This document shows, piece after piece, positions 20,601 through 29,895 of a stretch of 64,000 nucleotides of DNA (positions are counted from its first letter, which is position 1; each line of letters begins with the position of its first letter). The notes under the pieces were generated by a model, which was not told the DNA's origin, did not search any database, and worked only from the letters and a program-made list of their open reading frames with translations. This stretch comes from Paenibacillus gyeongsangnamensis (GTDB lineage: Bacteria > Bacillota > Bacilli > Paenibacillales > NBRC-103111). A program made the position numbers and the translations under genes. Location: NCBI RefSeq assembly GCF_027533625.1, contig NZ_JAQAGZ010000012.1, forward strand, positions 179,885 through 243,884, read 5' to 3'.

Positions 20601-21335
20601 CGAACGCAGGTTCATTACAATCGAACATACGTTCACTACCATCGGATCTGCCGCCAAGTGCAAGGCTGCAAAGTGAACCACCGGATCCATGTAGAGCCCA
20701 TGGGTTCACAACAAGCGAACGGCGGTTCACTACAGCCTGCCAAACGTCCGATAGCCGGGTTGTAGTGAATGCAGGTTCATTACAATCGAACCTACGTTCA
20801 CTACCATCGGATCGGCCGCCAAGTGAAAGGCTGCAAAGTGAACCACCGGGTCCATGTAGAGCCCATGGGTTCACAACAAGCGAACGGCGGTTCACTACAG
20901 CCTGCCAAACGTCCGATAGCCGGGTTGTAGTGAATGCAGGTTCATTACAATCGAACCTACGTTCACTACCATCGGATCGGCCGCCAAGTGAAAGGCTGCA
21001 AAGTGAACCACCGGGTCCATGTAGAGCCCATGGGTTCACAACAAACGAACGGCGGTTCACTACAGCCCGCTAAACGGCCGGTGGCTGGGTTTTAGCGAAC
21101 GCAGGTTCATTACAATCGAACATACGTTCACTACCATCGGATCTGCCGCCAAGTGGAAGGCTGTAGTGAACCACCGGATACATGATGAGCCCAAGGGTTC
21201 ATAACAAACGAACGGCGGTTCACTACAGCCCGCCAAACGGCCGGCGGTCGGGTTCTAGCGAACGTAGGTTCATTACAATCGAACCTGCATTCATTACAGG
21301 CGGCTCGGTCGCCAAGTGGAAGGTTGTAACGCAGA
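20601..21335. repeat. 165-bp tandem repeat array, about 4.4 copies
   Basis: The landmark GGTTCATTACAATCGAAC recurs at about 20609, 20774, 20939, 21104 and 21267, a period of 165 (last 163). Copies 2 and 3 are almost identical; outer ones diverge. Each unit holds several short TTCAYTAC elements in both orientations (GTTCACTACC, AAGTGAACCACC, GGTTCACAACAAGCGAAC, GTAGTGAATG). Because 165 is 55 codons, the minus strand reads open through the array, but this is a by-product. Confidence 0.92.
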
Positions 21336-21360
21336 TGACCGCTATTGCCGGAACGTAAAG

Positions 21361-21409
21361 AAGATCGCTTCCCTACTCAGCCAGGATGGCTGAGCAGGGA
21401 AGCGATCTT
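21361..21409. terminator. Long perfect hairpin ending the ABC transporter operon
   Basis: A 23-bp perfect stem (21361-21383 with 21387-21409, loop GGA). T runs are short on both sides; it lies about 75 nt past the permease stop, so it probably ends the minus-strand operon. Confidence 0.7.
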
Positions 21410-21484
21410 TTGCGTTATGGCCAACGGTTTATCAACAAACCGGCTCAAGATATCGTCGTCCTCGATCCATACTCCATGCGCCGC

Positions 21485-22366
21485 TCAGCCCTTCAATGCG
21501 CCGACCATCACGCCTTTGACAAAATATTTCTGCACGAACGGGTACACCGCCAGAATCGGCACGGTGGCTACCATAATGGTCGCGTATTTGATCGTCTCCC
21601 CGATCTGGAAGCGGTCGGCGTTGTCCGCTCCGGTCGACATGCTGTCGGTCGAGTTGGAGATCAGGATCTCGCGCAGCGTTAACTGCAGGGGATAGAGACT
21701 TCGATCTTTCAGAAAGATCGAAGCGTAGAACCAGCCGTTCCACTTCTCGACCGCGTAGTACAGAATCATGACGGCGATGACCGGCATGGACAGCGGCAGA
21801 ATGATGCGGAACAGGATGACGAAGTGATTGGCGCCGTCCATCTTCGCCGATTCCTCCAGGCTGTCGGGCACGGACATGAAGGCGGTCCGCATGATGATTA
21901 GGTAGAACGTGTTGACCGCAAAAGGAAAGATGGTCGCCCAGAGCGAATTGAGCAGGCCGACGTTCTTGACAACGAGATAAAGCGGGATCAAGCCGCCTTG
22001 AAAAAACATCGTGAACACGATAATGAAGATGAACAGGTTGTTCCACATGACGTTCTTGCGGGAGAGCACGTAGGCGCCGAGCGAAGTAAAGATCAGATTC
22101 ACCAGGACGCCGAATATAACGATGAACAATGTATTCCTATAGCCGATCAGAATGCCGGGGTTGGCAAACACGCTCTTGTAGGCCTCCAGGCTGAAGCCGA
22201 GCGGCTTCAGCAGAATCCCTTTGAAGGTGATCAGCTGGCCTGCATCGCTGACGGAAGCGAACGCCACATAGAGCAGCGGGTACAGGGTTACGATCATCAG
22301 GACAATAAGCACCAGGTGAACGACCGTATCGAAGGCGGTATCCGCCAGTCCGTAGTCTCTTTTCAT
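21485..22366 (-). CDS. lplC: ABC sugar transporter permease, LplC/MalG type
   Basis: A 293-residue inner-membrane permease with six predicted membrane helices. The EAA motif, which docks to the ATPase, reads EESAKMDGANHFVILFRIILPLS near 185-207. The Paenibacillus/Bacillus LplC/YtcP type is suggested by the long N-terminal VVHLVLIVLMIVTLYPLLYV segment and the C-terminus YFVKGVMVGALKG. It is the last gene of the importer operon, 19 nt after lplB. No ATPase is encoded here; such importers usually share MsmX. Confidence 0.93.
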   Translation of the reverse strand: MKRDYGLADTAFDTVVHLVLIVLMIVTLYPLLYVAFASVSDAGQLITFKGILLKPLGFSLEAYKSVFANPGILIGYRNTLFIVIFGVLVNLIFTSLGAYVLSRKNVMWNNLFIFIIVFTMFFQGGLIPLYLVVKNVGLLNSLWATIFPFAVNTFYLIIMRTAFMSVPDSLEESAKMDGANHFVILFRIILPLSMPVIAVMILYYAVEKWNGWFYASIFLKDRSLYPLQLTLREILISNSTDSMSTGADNADRFQIGETIKYATIMVATVPILAVYPFVQKYFVKGVMVGALKG

Positions 22367-22385
22367 CAGGGGTCACATTCCTTTC

Positions 22386-23348
22386 TCACCACAGGCTGCT
22401 TTCGTTGACCTTGCGGCTGATCCGGTTGGCGGTTATGAGCAGGATCAGATTGATGACCGAGTTGAACAAGCCGACGGCGGAGCTGTAGCTCCAACCGTTC
22501 TCGAGCAGACCCTTCCTGTAGACGAAGGAGGAAATCACGTCGGAAGTATCGTAAATCGACGGGTTGTACAGCAGGATGATCTTCTCCCAGCCGACGTTGA
22601 GCAGGCTTCCCATGCGAAGGATGAGCATGATGGCGATGGTAGGCAGGATGCCGGGCAGGGTGATGTGCCATATCTGCTTCCAGCGGTTGGCGCCGTCCAT
22701 GCGGGCGGCTTCGTACTGCTCCTGGTCGATGCTCATCAGGGCGGCGATATAAATGATCGATTCGAAGCCGATTTTTTGCCAGATTTCGGAGACAATGTAG
22801 ACCGTACGGAACAGCTCGGGCTTTTGCAGCAGCGCCTTACCGTCGCCGCCTACGTAGGTGAGCAGGGTGTTGATAATGCCTCCGGCGTTCGTAAAGTCCT
22901 TAATCATCCCGCAAATGACCACGAGCGAAATAAAATAAGGCATGTACGTAATGGACTGGGCCCATCGCTTGAATACTTTATTCCGGACTTCGTTGATCAG
23001 AATGGCCAGGATGATCGGTGCCGGGAATTCGAAGCAAAGGGAGTACAAGCTGATGATAACCGTGTTTTTCAGAATGCGCCAAAAGTAATAGCTGCTGAAG
23101 AAAGCATTGAAATTATCGAATCCTACCCATTCGCTCCCGAGAATCCCTCTCATCGGCGTATAGTCTTTGAACGCAATGATCGCTCCGTACATCGGTGTGT
23201 AATGGAAGATCGCGTAATAAGCAATTACGGGAACCATCATCAAGTACAAATATTTGTTGAGCGCAAAATCCCTTCGGAACCTCGGCAGGAACGCGTTCTT
23301 GCGGACTTCCGTCTTTGCCGTAGTTTCCATGGTCATCGTTTTGGCCAT
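22386..23348 (-). CDS. lplB: ABC sugar transporter permease, LplB type
   Basis: A 320-residue permease of the LplB/YteP family, with six membrane helices and the EAA motif QYEAARMDGANRWKQIWHI near 215-233. It pairs with the next gene to form the membrane channel of a carbohydrate (often pectin-derived or other oligosaccharide) importer. ATG 23348 is preceded by GGAAGGAGG. Order binding protein, LplB, LplC is typical. Confidence 0.94.
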   Translation of the reverse strand: MAKTMTMETTAKTEVRKNAFLPRFRRDFALNKYLYLMMVPVIAYYAIFHYTPMYGAIIAFKDYTPMRGILGSEWVGFDNFNAFFSSYYFWRILKNTVIISLYSLCFEFPAPIILAILINEVRNKVFKRWAQSITYMPYFISLVVICGMIKDFTNAGGIINTLLTYVGGDGKALLQKPELFRTVYIVSEIWQKIGFESIIYIAALMSIDQEQYEAARMDGANRWKQIWHITLPGILPTIAIMLILRMGSLLNVGWEKIILLYNPSIYDTSDVISSFVYRKGLLENGWSYSSAVGLFNSVINLILLITANRISRKVNESSLW

Positions 23349-23425
23349 CAGTTGCGCCTCCTTCCGATTTGAATGTAAGGGGAAAGGGAAGCCGGCGAAC
23401 CGGTCCCCGTCCCCAACAAATCCAA

Positions 23426-25066
23426 TCAGCGTTTGTTGTAACGATCGAGCGCCGCCTTCTCGATTTGAAGCGCGCGGTCCAGCTTCAGCGTCTTCATTTT
23501 TTCCATGTATTTATCGAAGTTGTCGACCGGCTCGGTGCCGAGAATGATTTTGAGCGTCATTTCGTCCACAAGGGTGTTGACGTCGTTCATGATCTTGGCC
23601 ATTTCCGAGCTTTCCTCCGGCGTAGGGGTGATCGGCGGCAGCTTGTGCTTGTCGACGTCGGTTTTTTGCCAAATGGCAACGGCGTCGCGCTGGGTCGGCA
23701 GAGCCAGGTATTGCTCGATGTAGCGCTTATCTTGAACGAACGGTCCGCTATAGTTGGCGCGGATATAGAGCGACATCGCTTGGGAAGGAGAGAGCTTATC
23801 CGGATTTTTCATGAGCTGGTCCGTATATTTCGGATAGCCGTTCTCCATCTTGTAGCTGACGCCCTCGGTTCCGAAGTTGAAGAACATATGTCCTTCGTCG
23901 GAGTAGCCGTAATCAAGCAGCCGGGCCGCCAGTTCCGCGTTCTTCGAGTTCGCCGTGATGGTGACCATGCCGCCCGAGGAGAACGGATGGTCCTTCTGTC
24001 CGTAGAAAGGCGTATCGCCTTTCTTTAGCACAGGATACGGCGCGGCGACCAATTTCGCCTTCGGGTCTTTCGCTTCGACGATCGGCTGCCAACGTCCGAT
24101 CCCTCCGCCTGCGTTGCCGATCGTGGCGCCGGTCGCGCCGCTCCCGAAGTTCGCGTCCATCGCTTTGGTATCGACGGTGGCGATATTTTTATCGATCAAG
24201 CCTTCGCTGTACCATTTGTGGAACAGAGCCAGAAAATCTTTGTAGCCTTTTTCGGCCGGACCGAATTTGATGGTACCGTTATCCAGGTAGAAATCGCGGG
24301 TGACCCCGTAGGCTTCCATGAAATGGCCGTTGTTAAATTCATTAAACGGACGCGGGACACTGACGACCGAAAACGGGGCGGCGGCGCCTTTCTTCTCTTT
24401 AAACGCTTTCAATGTCGTGTACCAGTCGTCGATGGTTTCCGGAACGGGAAGACCGAGCTCATCCAGCCAGTCCTTGCGGATAATCGGCCCTTGGTACACC
24501 TGCAAGGCGGCGTCGCCGCGGATAAAAGGAAACGCGTAGTAGCTTCCGTTATCGGTTTTGACCATTTTATCGATGTTCGGATTGTCCTTCAGATATTTCT
24601 TCAGGTTGGGCGCATACTTATCGATGATATCGTTCAGCTTGAGAATATAACCGTCTTTAATGGCTTTTTCCGGTCCGCCCGGGAACGCCCCGAGAAAATC
24701 GTATTCAATCATGTCGGGAAGATCCCCGGAGGCGAGCATGACGTTCAGCGCTTCCTTCGCCTGGTTGGTCGGCGGGGCGGTGAATTTCAGCTTGACGCCG
24801 GTTTTTTTCTGCCAGTCCTGGAAGAAGGGGACATCCGCATGGGCGGATTTGACGCCAACGATATTGCCCGTAAGCTCTCCCCAATAGGTCAGGGTTTTAT
24901 CCGTTTGGATCGGATAAGTGGTCGCCTTACCGGGCGCGGGGTTGGTCTTGTTGTCGGAGGCGTTCGGAGCCGGTTTCGTCGTGTTGGACGAACAGGCGAC
25001 CGCCAAGCTGCTCATCATAGTGGTAATGACCAATGCGGAGACTAGGTGCTTTCTTCTTTTTGTCAT
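23426..25066 (-). CDS. lplA: Sugar-binding lipoprotein of ABC importer (LplA type)
   Basis: A 546-residue extracellular solute-binding protein (family 1). The signal peptide ends in the lipobox LAVAC (Cys near residue 27), followed by a Ser/Thr/Pro/Asn linker. The body matches LplA-type proteins (TYWGELTGNIV..., ASGDLPDMIEYDF, GWAARLLDYGYSDEG-like region). It captures an oligosaccharide for the two permeases downstream. Start ATG 25066 with AGGAGG upstream. A cre-like site overlaps its promoter. Confidence 0.93.
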   Translation of the reverse strand: MTKRRKHLVSALVITTMMSSLAVACSSNTTKPAPNASDNKTNPAPGKATTYPIQTDKTLTYWGELTGNIVGVKSAHADVPFFQDWQKKTGVKLKFTAPPTNQAKEALNVMLASGDLPDMIEYDFLGAFPGGPEKAIKDGYILKLNDIIDKYAPNLKKYLKDNPNIDKMVKTDNGSYYAFPFIRGDAALQVYQGPIIRKDWLDELGLPVPETIDDWYTTLKAFKEKKGAAAPFSVVSVPRPFNEFNNGHFMEAYGVTRDFYLDNGTIKFGPAEKGYKDFLALFHKWYSEGLIDKNIATVDTKAMDANFGSGATGATIGNAGGGIGRWQPIVEAKDPKAKLVAAPYPVLKKGDTPFYGQKDHPFSSGGMVTITANSKNAELAARLLDYGYSDEGHMFFNFGTEGVSYKMENGYPKYTDQLMKNPDKLSPSQAMSLYIRANYSGPFVQDKRYIEQYLALPTQRDAVAIWQKTDVDKHKLPPITPTPEESSEMAKIMNDVNTLVDEMTLKIILGTEPVDNFDKYMEKMKTLKLDRALQIEKAALDRYNKR

Positions 25067-25129
25067 AGAGAAGACCTCCTGAATTACCGGCAAACCGGAT
25101 TTCGTCGGAGCGAAAGAGCTCCTGCCTAT

Positions 25130-25149
25130 AGTATAAGACAGCGCTTACA
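25130..25149 (-). promoter_or_regulatory. Promoter with overlapping cre (CcpA) site for the importer operon
   Basis: Minus strand TGTAAGCGCTGTCT (25149-25136) matches the 14-position cre consensus TGWAARCGYTWNCW at 13 positions and abuts the -10 box TATACT (25135-25130). CcpA binding here should block transcription when preferred sugars are present. The -35 box is weak. Confidence 0.65.
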
Positions 25150-25235
25150 TTTCTGGGAACCGCGAAAATATCCAAACGCATCTTCAAAACCTCCAAATGC
25201 ATCGCCAAAATCTCCAATCCGTTCGCAGGAGGGCC

Positions 25236-25259
25236 AAAAAAGCCGCGGCGGGCGCGGCT
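25236..25259 (-). terminator. Terminator of the AraC regulator gene
   Basis: AGCCGCG (25241-25247) pairs with CGCGGCT (25253-25259), followed on the minus strand by T6. The stem begins within the stop codon of the regulator gene. Confidence 0.8.
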
Positions 25260-27630
25260 ATACTTTGAGCGCTTCTTTAAATTTGCCGGGTGTGACGGCT
25301 TCGTACTTCTTGAAGGCGCGGATGAACGCATTCACATCATTGAAGCCGACCGAGGCTGCTACGTCACCGATCGTCCGGTCGGTTTCCTCCATCAGAAGCT
25401 TGGCTTGCTCAATGCGCGTCTTGTTGATGGCATCGAGCAGCCCTTCGCCGGTCTGATCCTTGAACAGCTTCGACAGATAGGTGGGCTTCATGTCAAAATG
25501 CTGCCCGATCATCGAGATGTTCAGGTTCAGATCGCTGTAATGCTCGTCGATGAAGTGCGCCACCCGTTCTACCAGATCCGTGAGCGCGCGCTGCCGCGAC
25601 TGCTGCAGGCACATCTGCCGTTTCTCGGCGGTATACTGGCACACCTGCTCGAGCAGCTCCGTCATCTGCTGCTGCATCTCCTGGATCGTTACACACGAGG
25701 CGAGCCGTTCGATCCGTTTCGGATTCCGCAAGAGGAAGCTTTCCTGCACGTCGCCGATATCGCTGATAATCTTCATCATCGTGCCCACCAGGTCCATCAT
25801 CAGGCAGCGGGCGAGCGCCACCGATCCGGCCGGACGCTTCAGATTGCCGTCAATGATGTCGCCGAGCGTTCGCTTCGCCTTCTCGAAATCGCCGATCTTC
25901 ACGCAGTTGATCAGCTGCTGTTCCGCTTGTAGCGGGTAATAGTAGCCGGCGCCCGTATCCCGTCCCGCCTCCCTGCGGATTTCCTCGTAGGAAAGAATTT
26001 CCTTGCTGCCCATGACTAGTTTGTACTCCATCGCATCCATCGCTTCGGTATAGCACTGCGAGATGCCGATCGTCTTGCAGTGAACGGAGGAGATGGATAG
26101 CGTTAAGTGGATCAGATAATGCCGTTTGAGGAATTCCTGCGTCTCCCGGGCAATTTGCAGCAGGGTGCTTCTTTGCTCGGCTTCTTCCTCCTCTTGGAAA
26201 TTGATAAGACATGCGAAGGCTTCATCGATTTCGACGACATACCCCCGATTACGCCGCGACACAATCTCTTCCATGACATTGGTCAAAATAAACTGCAGCA
26301 GCTTGCGCTTGCCGCCGGGGTCCATGCCTTGAATCCGTTCATAGAACGGTCCGATCTCTTCGATATTCATCAGAATGACGGCGAATTGGTCAGAGCCAAA
26401 TTTCATATTGAAGGCCGCCATCGCCTCGCTCAGCGAGACCTGACTGTCCAGCCTTCCCTTGAGCAGCCGAACGATGAAATTGGAACGCAGGATGTGGTGC
26501 TGCTGCTTCATTTGCGAGCTGATGTTGTCCATCTCGGCTAACGTATGGTCCAGCGCCTGCTCGATATAATGAAATTCATTGGCGCTTTGGTGCAAATCCA
26601 GCGCGGCCTTGCCCGATACCGCCTGTACCAGCCGCCGGACGGGATTATAGTTTCTGCGGAGGAAGAAGGTGGTTAGGAGCCCGCCGCCAAGGAGACTCAC
26701 CAGAATGCTGGTATACGTCAGATTGCGGACATGCTCGGCCTTTACCCAGTAGAGACGGCTCGGAATCATGGAAATGTATTTCAGGCCCGACCTGGCGGAC
26801 TGAATGTGCAGAACCTCATAGTTCTCCCCGTTCTTGTTGTAATAGAACAGGTTGGAATCCTCGTTCAACTGCTCGAACGGGAAATCGGCCGGCATCGGCT
26901 TGTCGGAATTGGAGACGAGCACCTCGTTTTGTTTATTCAGAATCAGGACGTCGCCCTCGTTAAACAGCTCCATGTTCTCGATCGATCCGAGAATGCGGGA
27001 TTGGTCGATCATGAGCACATTGGTCGCGGTGGGAGCGCCTTTATCGGAAGGATAAGAGCTGACGTAAGCAACCGTCTTCAGCTTCTTGCCGTCATCTCCA
27101 ATGCGGATCATCGGCAGGAAGCCTTTAAAGCCGCTTTGATTCACGATGGACCGCCACTTCGCGTACGGAAAGCCGGGGTCCGAATGCAGTATATCGTAAG
27201 TGAACGAACCGTCCCTGTAGAGACCCGGCAAGATCGCTTTATCGGTCCCGGGCAAATAAATATAGAAATAATCGATGAGGGAATAAGCGGATTTATACAG
27301 CTTCAAATCCTGGGAGATTTGATAAACGTCATAATTGTAATCGTTCGGGTAGACGTGGTATTTATTCGAGTAGAGCAAATCCTGTACCTTGAAATTCCAG
27401 GTCATCTCGATATTGAGACGTTCCATCGCCTGAAAATGACTGTCCATCACTTCGCGGACCTGCTTCAAGAGCGAGCTGTTGGCCTGATGAATTTCGCTCT
27501 CCAGCGTACGGCTGGATTCTATATAGACCACAATGCTGAGAAGCACGGGCAGGAGCAGAATGGTTATATAGGAAACAAGCCAGGTCAGCATGATGCTTCT
27601 GCGGTGGATTCCGATGCGCGCCAGACTCAA
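25258..27630 (-). CDS. Membrane-anchored AraC-family regulator (YesS-like)
   Basis: A 790-residue one-protein sensor-regulator. Membrane segments lie near residues 14-36 and 300-322; between them is a Cache-like extracellular sensor. A cytoplasmic region of about 350 residues follows. The C-terminal ~100 residues are two AraC helix-turn-helices (LNISMIGQHFDMKPTYLSKLFK and TIGDVAASVGFNDVNAFIRAFKKY). The start is TTG 27630 behind GGGAGGAA. It lies upstream of the importer genes on the same strand and probably activates them on sensing the sugar. Confidence 0.93.
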   Translation of the reverse strand: MSLARIGIHRRSIMLTWLVSYITILLLPVLLSIVVYIESSRTLESEIHQANSSLLKQVREVMDSHFQAMERLNIEMTWNFKVQDLLYSNKYHVYPNDYNYDVYQISQDLKLYKSAYSLIDYFYIYLPGTDKAILPGLYRDGSFTYDILHSDPGFPYAKWRSIVNQSGFKGFLPMIRIGDDGKKLKTVAYVSSYPSDKGAPTATNVLMIDQSRILGSIENMELFNEGDVLILNKQNEVLVSNSDKPMPADFPFEQLNEDSNLFYYNKNGENYEVLHIQSARSGLKYISMIPSRLYWVKAEHVRNLTYTSILVSLLGGGLLTTFFLRRNYNPVRRLVQAVSGKAALDLHQSANEFHYIEQALDHTLAEMDNISSQMKQQHHILRSNFIVRLLKGRLDSQVSLSEAMAAFNMKFGSDQFAVILMNIEEIGPFYERIQGMDPGGKRKLLQFILTNVMEEIVSRRNRGYVVEIDEAFACLINFQEEEEAEQRSTLLQIARETQEFLKRHYLIHLTLSISSVHCKTIGISQCYTEAMDAMEYKLVMGSKEILSYEEIRREAGRDTGAGYYYPLQAEQQLINCVKIGDFEKAKRTLGDIIDGNLKRPAGSVALARCLMMDLVGTMMKIISDIGDVQESFLLRNPKRIERLASCVTIQEMQQQMTELLEQVCQYTAEKRQMCLQQSRQRALTDLVERVAHFIDEHYSDLNLNISMIGQHFDMKPTYLSKLFKDQTGEGLLDAINKTRIEQAKLLMEETDRTIGDVAASVGFNDVNAFIRAFKKYEAVTPGKFKEALKV

Positions 27631-27683
27631 GGACGATTCCTCCCATCACAACAGCCGGTTCAACCGTTTGTCAGAATGTTTTC

Positions 27684-27697
27684 TGAATGCGCTTACA
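27684..27697 (-). promoter_or_regulatory. cre-like (CcpA) site upstream of the AraC regulator
   Basis: Minus strand TGTAAGCGCATTCA matches 13 of 14 cre positions, about 55 nt ahead of the TTG start. It suggests the regulator is also catabolite-repressed. The remaining 27698-27860 holds no gene. Confidence 0.55.
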
Positions 27698-27860
27698 GGA
27701 AAGGGGGGGTAAAAGAACATATATTTATTTTACCTTTTCTTTGGGGTCCCGTACAGACCGGCTTGCAAAAGAGTCCGTTTCTATCGCCGGTAACGGCATA
27801 GAGCGTAGCCGCCGTTTACCTGTGACTCCTAGGGAGAGACTCCGGGGCGGCACAGGCAAC

Positions 27861-27888
27861 GGCCCGCAGCGGTAAGCGGCTGCGGGCC
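27861..27888 (-). terminator. Hairpin after the MORN/protease gene
   Basis: GGCCCGCAGC (27861-27870) pairs with GCTGCGGGCC (27879-27888), 12 nt past the stop codon. There is no T run, so it may be an mRNA-stabilising stem or a Rho-type end. Confidence 0.5.
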
Positions 27889-27899
27889 GACGGAGCGGC

Positions 27900-29639
27900 T
27901 TACGGCACCGCCTTGCCGTTCACCACTTTCCAAGAGGACCCGTCGGTATCATACACTGTACCAAGGCCGCTTGGATTTCCGTCGGTGAACTCGCCGATAT
28001 ATTTTTTGCCGCTTTTGAAATAATAAATTCCTTGGCCATTGAATTTGCCGGACTTGAAGCTGCCTTCATAGATGAGCTTGCCGTTCGCATCGTACTGCTT
28101 GCCTTGGCCGTTCTGCTCGTTGTTCTTCAGCTCACCGACGTATTTCTCCCCGGAATTGGCGTACCAGGTACCGATGCCTTCATAGGTGTCCTGAACGAAC
28201 CCCCCGTCGTACATGAGGCGGCCGTCTTTGAAGATTTGCCCGTTTCCGTACCGCATCCCCCGCTTCATGTCGCCGATATATACGACGCCGGTATCGTCAT
28301 ACTCCACGCCGCGGTAAGTCAGGTCCCGGGTAGCAGTAAGATAACTCCTCCAGCCGTCTTCCAGCTGGGAGAAGGTTTTGCCGGTCAGCTGCTCCAGTAC
28401 GGAAGTATAATCGCCCTGCATATACCAAACGTTGTTGATCTTGGACTCCCCGTAGGTGGACGTCAGGTAGGCATAGAAGGACTGCGCCTCCGAATAAATG
28501 AGCGGCAGGTCATTCTTCGACCAGTTGTCGTTGCTGTTTGGGATTTGCCGGAGCGGCAGCAGCTGCCCTGCATCCAGCGCCTTGTACACGTTTTTCTGAC
28601 CCAGGAAATTAGGGTGAGGACCCTTGAGTTCATAATAGGTGGCGACGGCCTCGGCGAACCAAGTCGACGTGCTGAGCCGGCTCTCCTTCTGGCTGAGCGT
28701 TATGGCGTGCGTCATTTCGTGCTGCAGCGTTCCAAGGAGCCGGTCTATGTTGTTATTCGCCCTCAGCTTGACGAACACCGCCTTCTCCTGAGGACGCCAG
28801 ACCGCTTCGCTCCAATCCTGGTTGATGTTATTGCTAAATGACGCCTCATCCAGGAAATAAATCGGGATTTTCGTATCCGGGAAATCCAGACCGAACTGCT
28901 GGATCAAATATTCATAAATAAAATCGATCTCAGGGGAGAGCAGCAGCACATCCGATTCATTCGAGTAGTAATACACTTGAAAATTGCGCGTAGTGAACGT
29001 TTTCCAATCATGCGCCTCTTTAAAGCTATAGGGCACGCTACCCGGCTTCGTGATGGCCGGCATCGGGTTCGGCGCTTGGTAGGTATGGTTGGCGTTAAAG
29101 TCCGCGCCCAGGGCAGGGGCCAGGGCCGCCCGACCGGGCTGCCCGACGGACACAGAATCCAACGTAATGGACACCGTCCGGCTCGCATCGTCCCAGGCTA
29201 CCCGGGCGCCCAGCGATTCGCTCACGAACCGGGCAGGCACCATCGTGCTGCCGTTCATAATCAGGGCCGGCTGCTCCAGAGTGATCGTCTTCCCGTTCAC
29301 GGAAGCTTCCGGTTGATCTACCGTCAGGACGATCCGCTTCTTGTCCTTGAAGCCGGATACCGTACGAGTGGAGGGGTCCCATACGACCGAGCCTCCAAGC
29401 TTCTCGAAAATCGCACGAAGCGGCAGCAGCGTGGAGCCGTTAACGATAACGGGCGGCTGCTCGAAGCTTTGCGCGGCACCGTTGATCGTTACCGCCACAG
29501 GCGAAGGAGCGGTCTGGGCCGCCTGGGTGGCCGCGTCGGCGCTTGCTGTCAGAGGGGCCGTTTGCAGCATCAGGAAGAGGGCGGAGGCGCTGACCATGGT
29601 CAGGCCAAGCCGTTTATATACAAAACGCAAAGGTTGCAT
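27900..29639 (-). CDS. Secreted CuAO_N - zinc metallopeptidase - MORN repeat protein
   Basis: A 579-residue exported protein. Signal peptide about 1-34 (ends ASADA). Residues about 48-165 are a copper amine oxidase N-terminal-like stalk domain (NGSTLLPLRAIFEKLGGSVVWD, and a second half VPARFVSESLGARVAWDD). Residues about 200-440 form a gluzincin-like peptidase with HEMTH near 305 and the third ligand Glu in WFAEAVATYYEL about 20 residues on. The C-terminal ~110 residues are about five MORN repeats (YEGSFKSGKFNGQGIYYF). The chosen ATG at 29639 leads straight into the signal peptide. Confidence 0.85.
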   Translation of the reverse strand: MQPLRFVYKRLGLTMVSASALFLMLQTAPLTASADAATQAAQTAPSPVAVTINGAAQSFEQPPVIVNGSTLLPLRAIFEKLGGSVVWDPSTRTVSGFKDKKRIVLTVDQPEASVNGKTITLEQPALIMNGSTMVPARFVSESLGARVAWDDASRTVSITLDSVSVGQPGRAALAPALGADFNANHTYQAPNPMPAITKPGSVPYSFKEAHDWKTFTTRNFQVYYYSNESDVLLLSPEIDFIYEYLIQQFGLDFPDTKIPIYFLDEASFSNNINQDWSEAVWRPQEKAVFVKLRANNNIDRLLGTLQHEMTHAITLSQKESRLSTSTWFAEAVATYYELKGPHPNFLGQKNVYKALDAGQLLPLRQIPNSNDNWSKNDLPLIYSEAQSFYAYLTSTYGESKINNVWYMQGDYTSVLEQLTGKTFSQLEDGWRSYLTATRDLTYRGVEYDDTGVVYIGDMKRGMRYGNGQIFKDGRLMYDGGFVQDTYEGIGTWYANSGEKYVGELKNNEQNGQGKQYDANGKLIYEGSFKSGKFNGQGIYYFKSGKKYIGEFTDGNPSGLGTVYDTDGSSWKVVNGKAVP

Positions 29640-29799
29640 GGATCGTTCAGCTCCTTTTCATAACCGTAATTTAAGGGGGCCCGAATACTCCTGTATTCGG
29701 GATGAAGCCGCCGACTCCTGCTTCAAGGGCGAAGGGAATGGTTGTCAATGAGTCCGTGCTCTTCCAGACAGCTGCTTCCGAACTCTCCGAGTAATGAAA

Positions 29800-29853
29800 G
29801 AAAGCCCTGCGGCTTGACCGCTCCGTAGAGGCAGCCTAAGCGCGAGGGCTTTC
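29800..29853 (-). terminator. Terminator of the NlpC/P60 gene
   Basis: GAAAGCCCT (29800-29808) pairs with AGGGCTTTC (29845-29853) around a long loop; the minus-strand exit reads TTTCTTTC. The rest of 29640-29895 has no gene. Confidence 0.6.
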
Positions 29854-29895
29854 AAAGGGATAGAAATCAACGACAGGGCGACGGTCTTACTTCGC

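Noticed and set aside
20578..21060. 160-residue minus-strand frame inside the repeat array
   Set aside because: It is open only because the repeat unit is 165 nt (55 codons); no ribosome site, low-complexity product, and the copies outside it break the frame.
20601..21335. CRISPR array
   Set aside because: Units are 165 nt and repeat along their whole length; there are no unique spacers and no cas genes.
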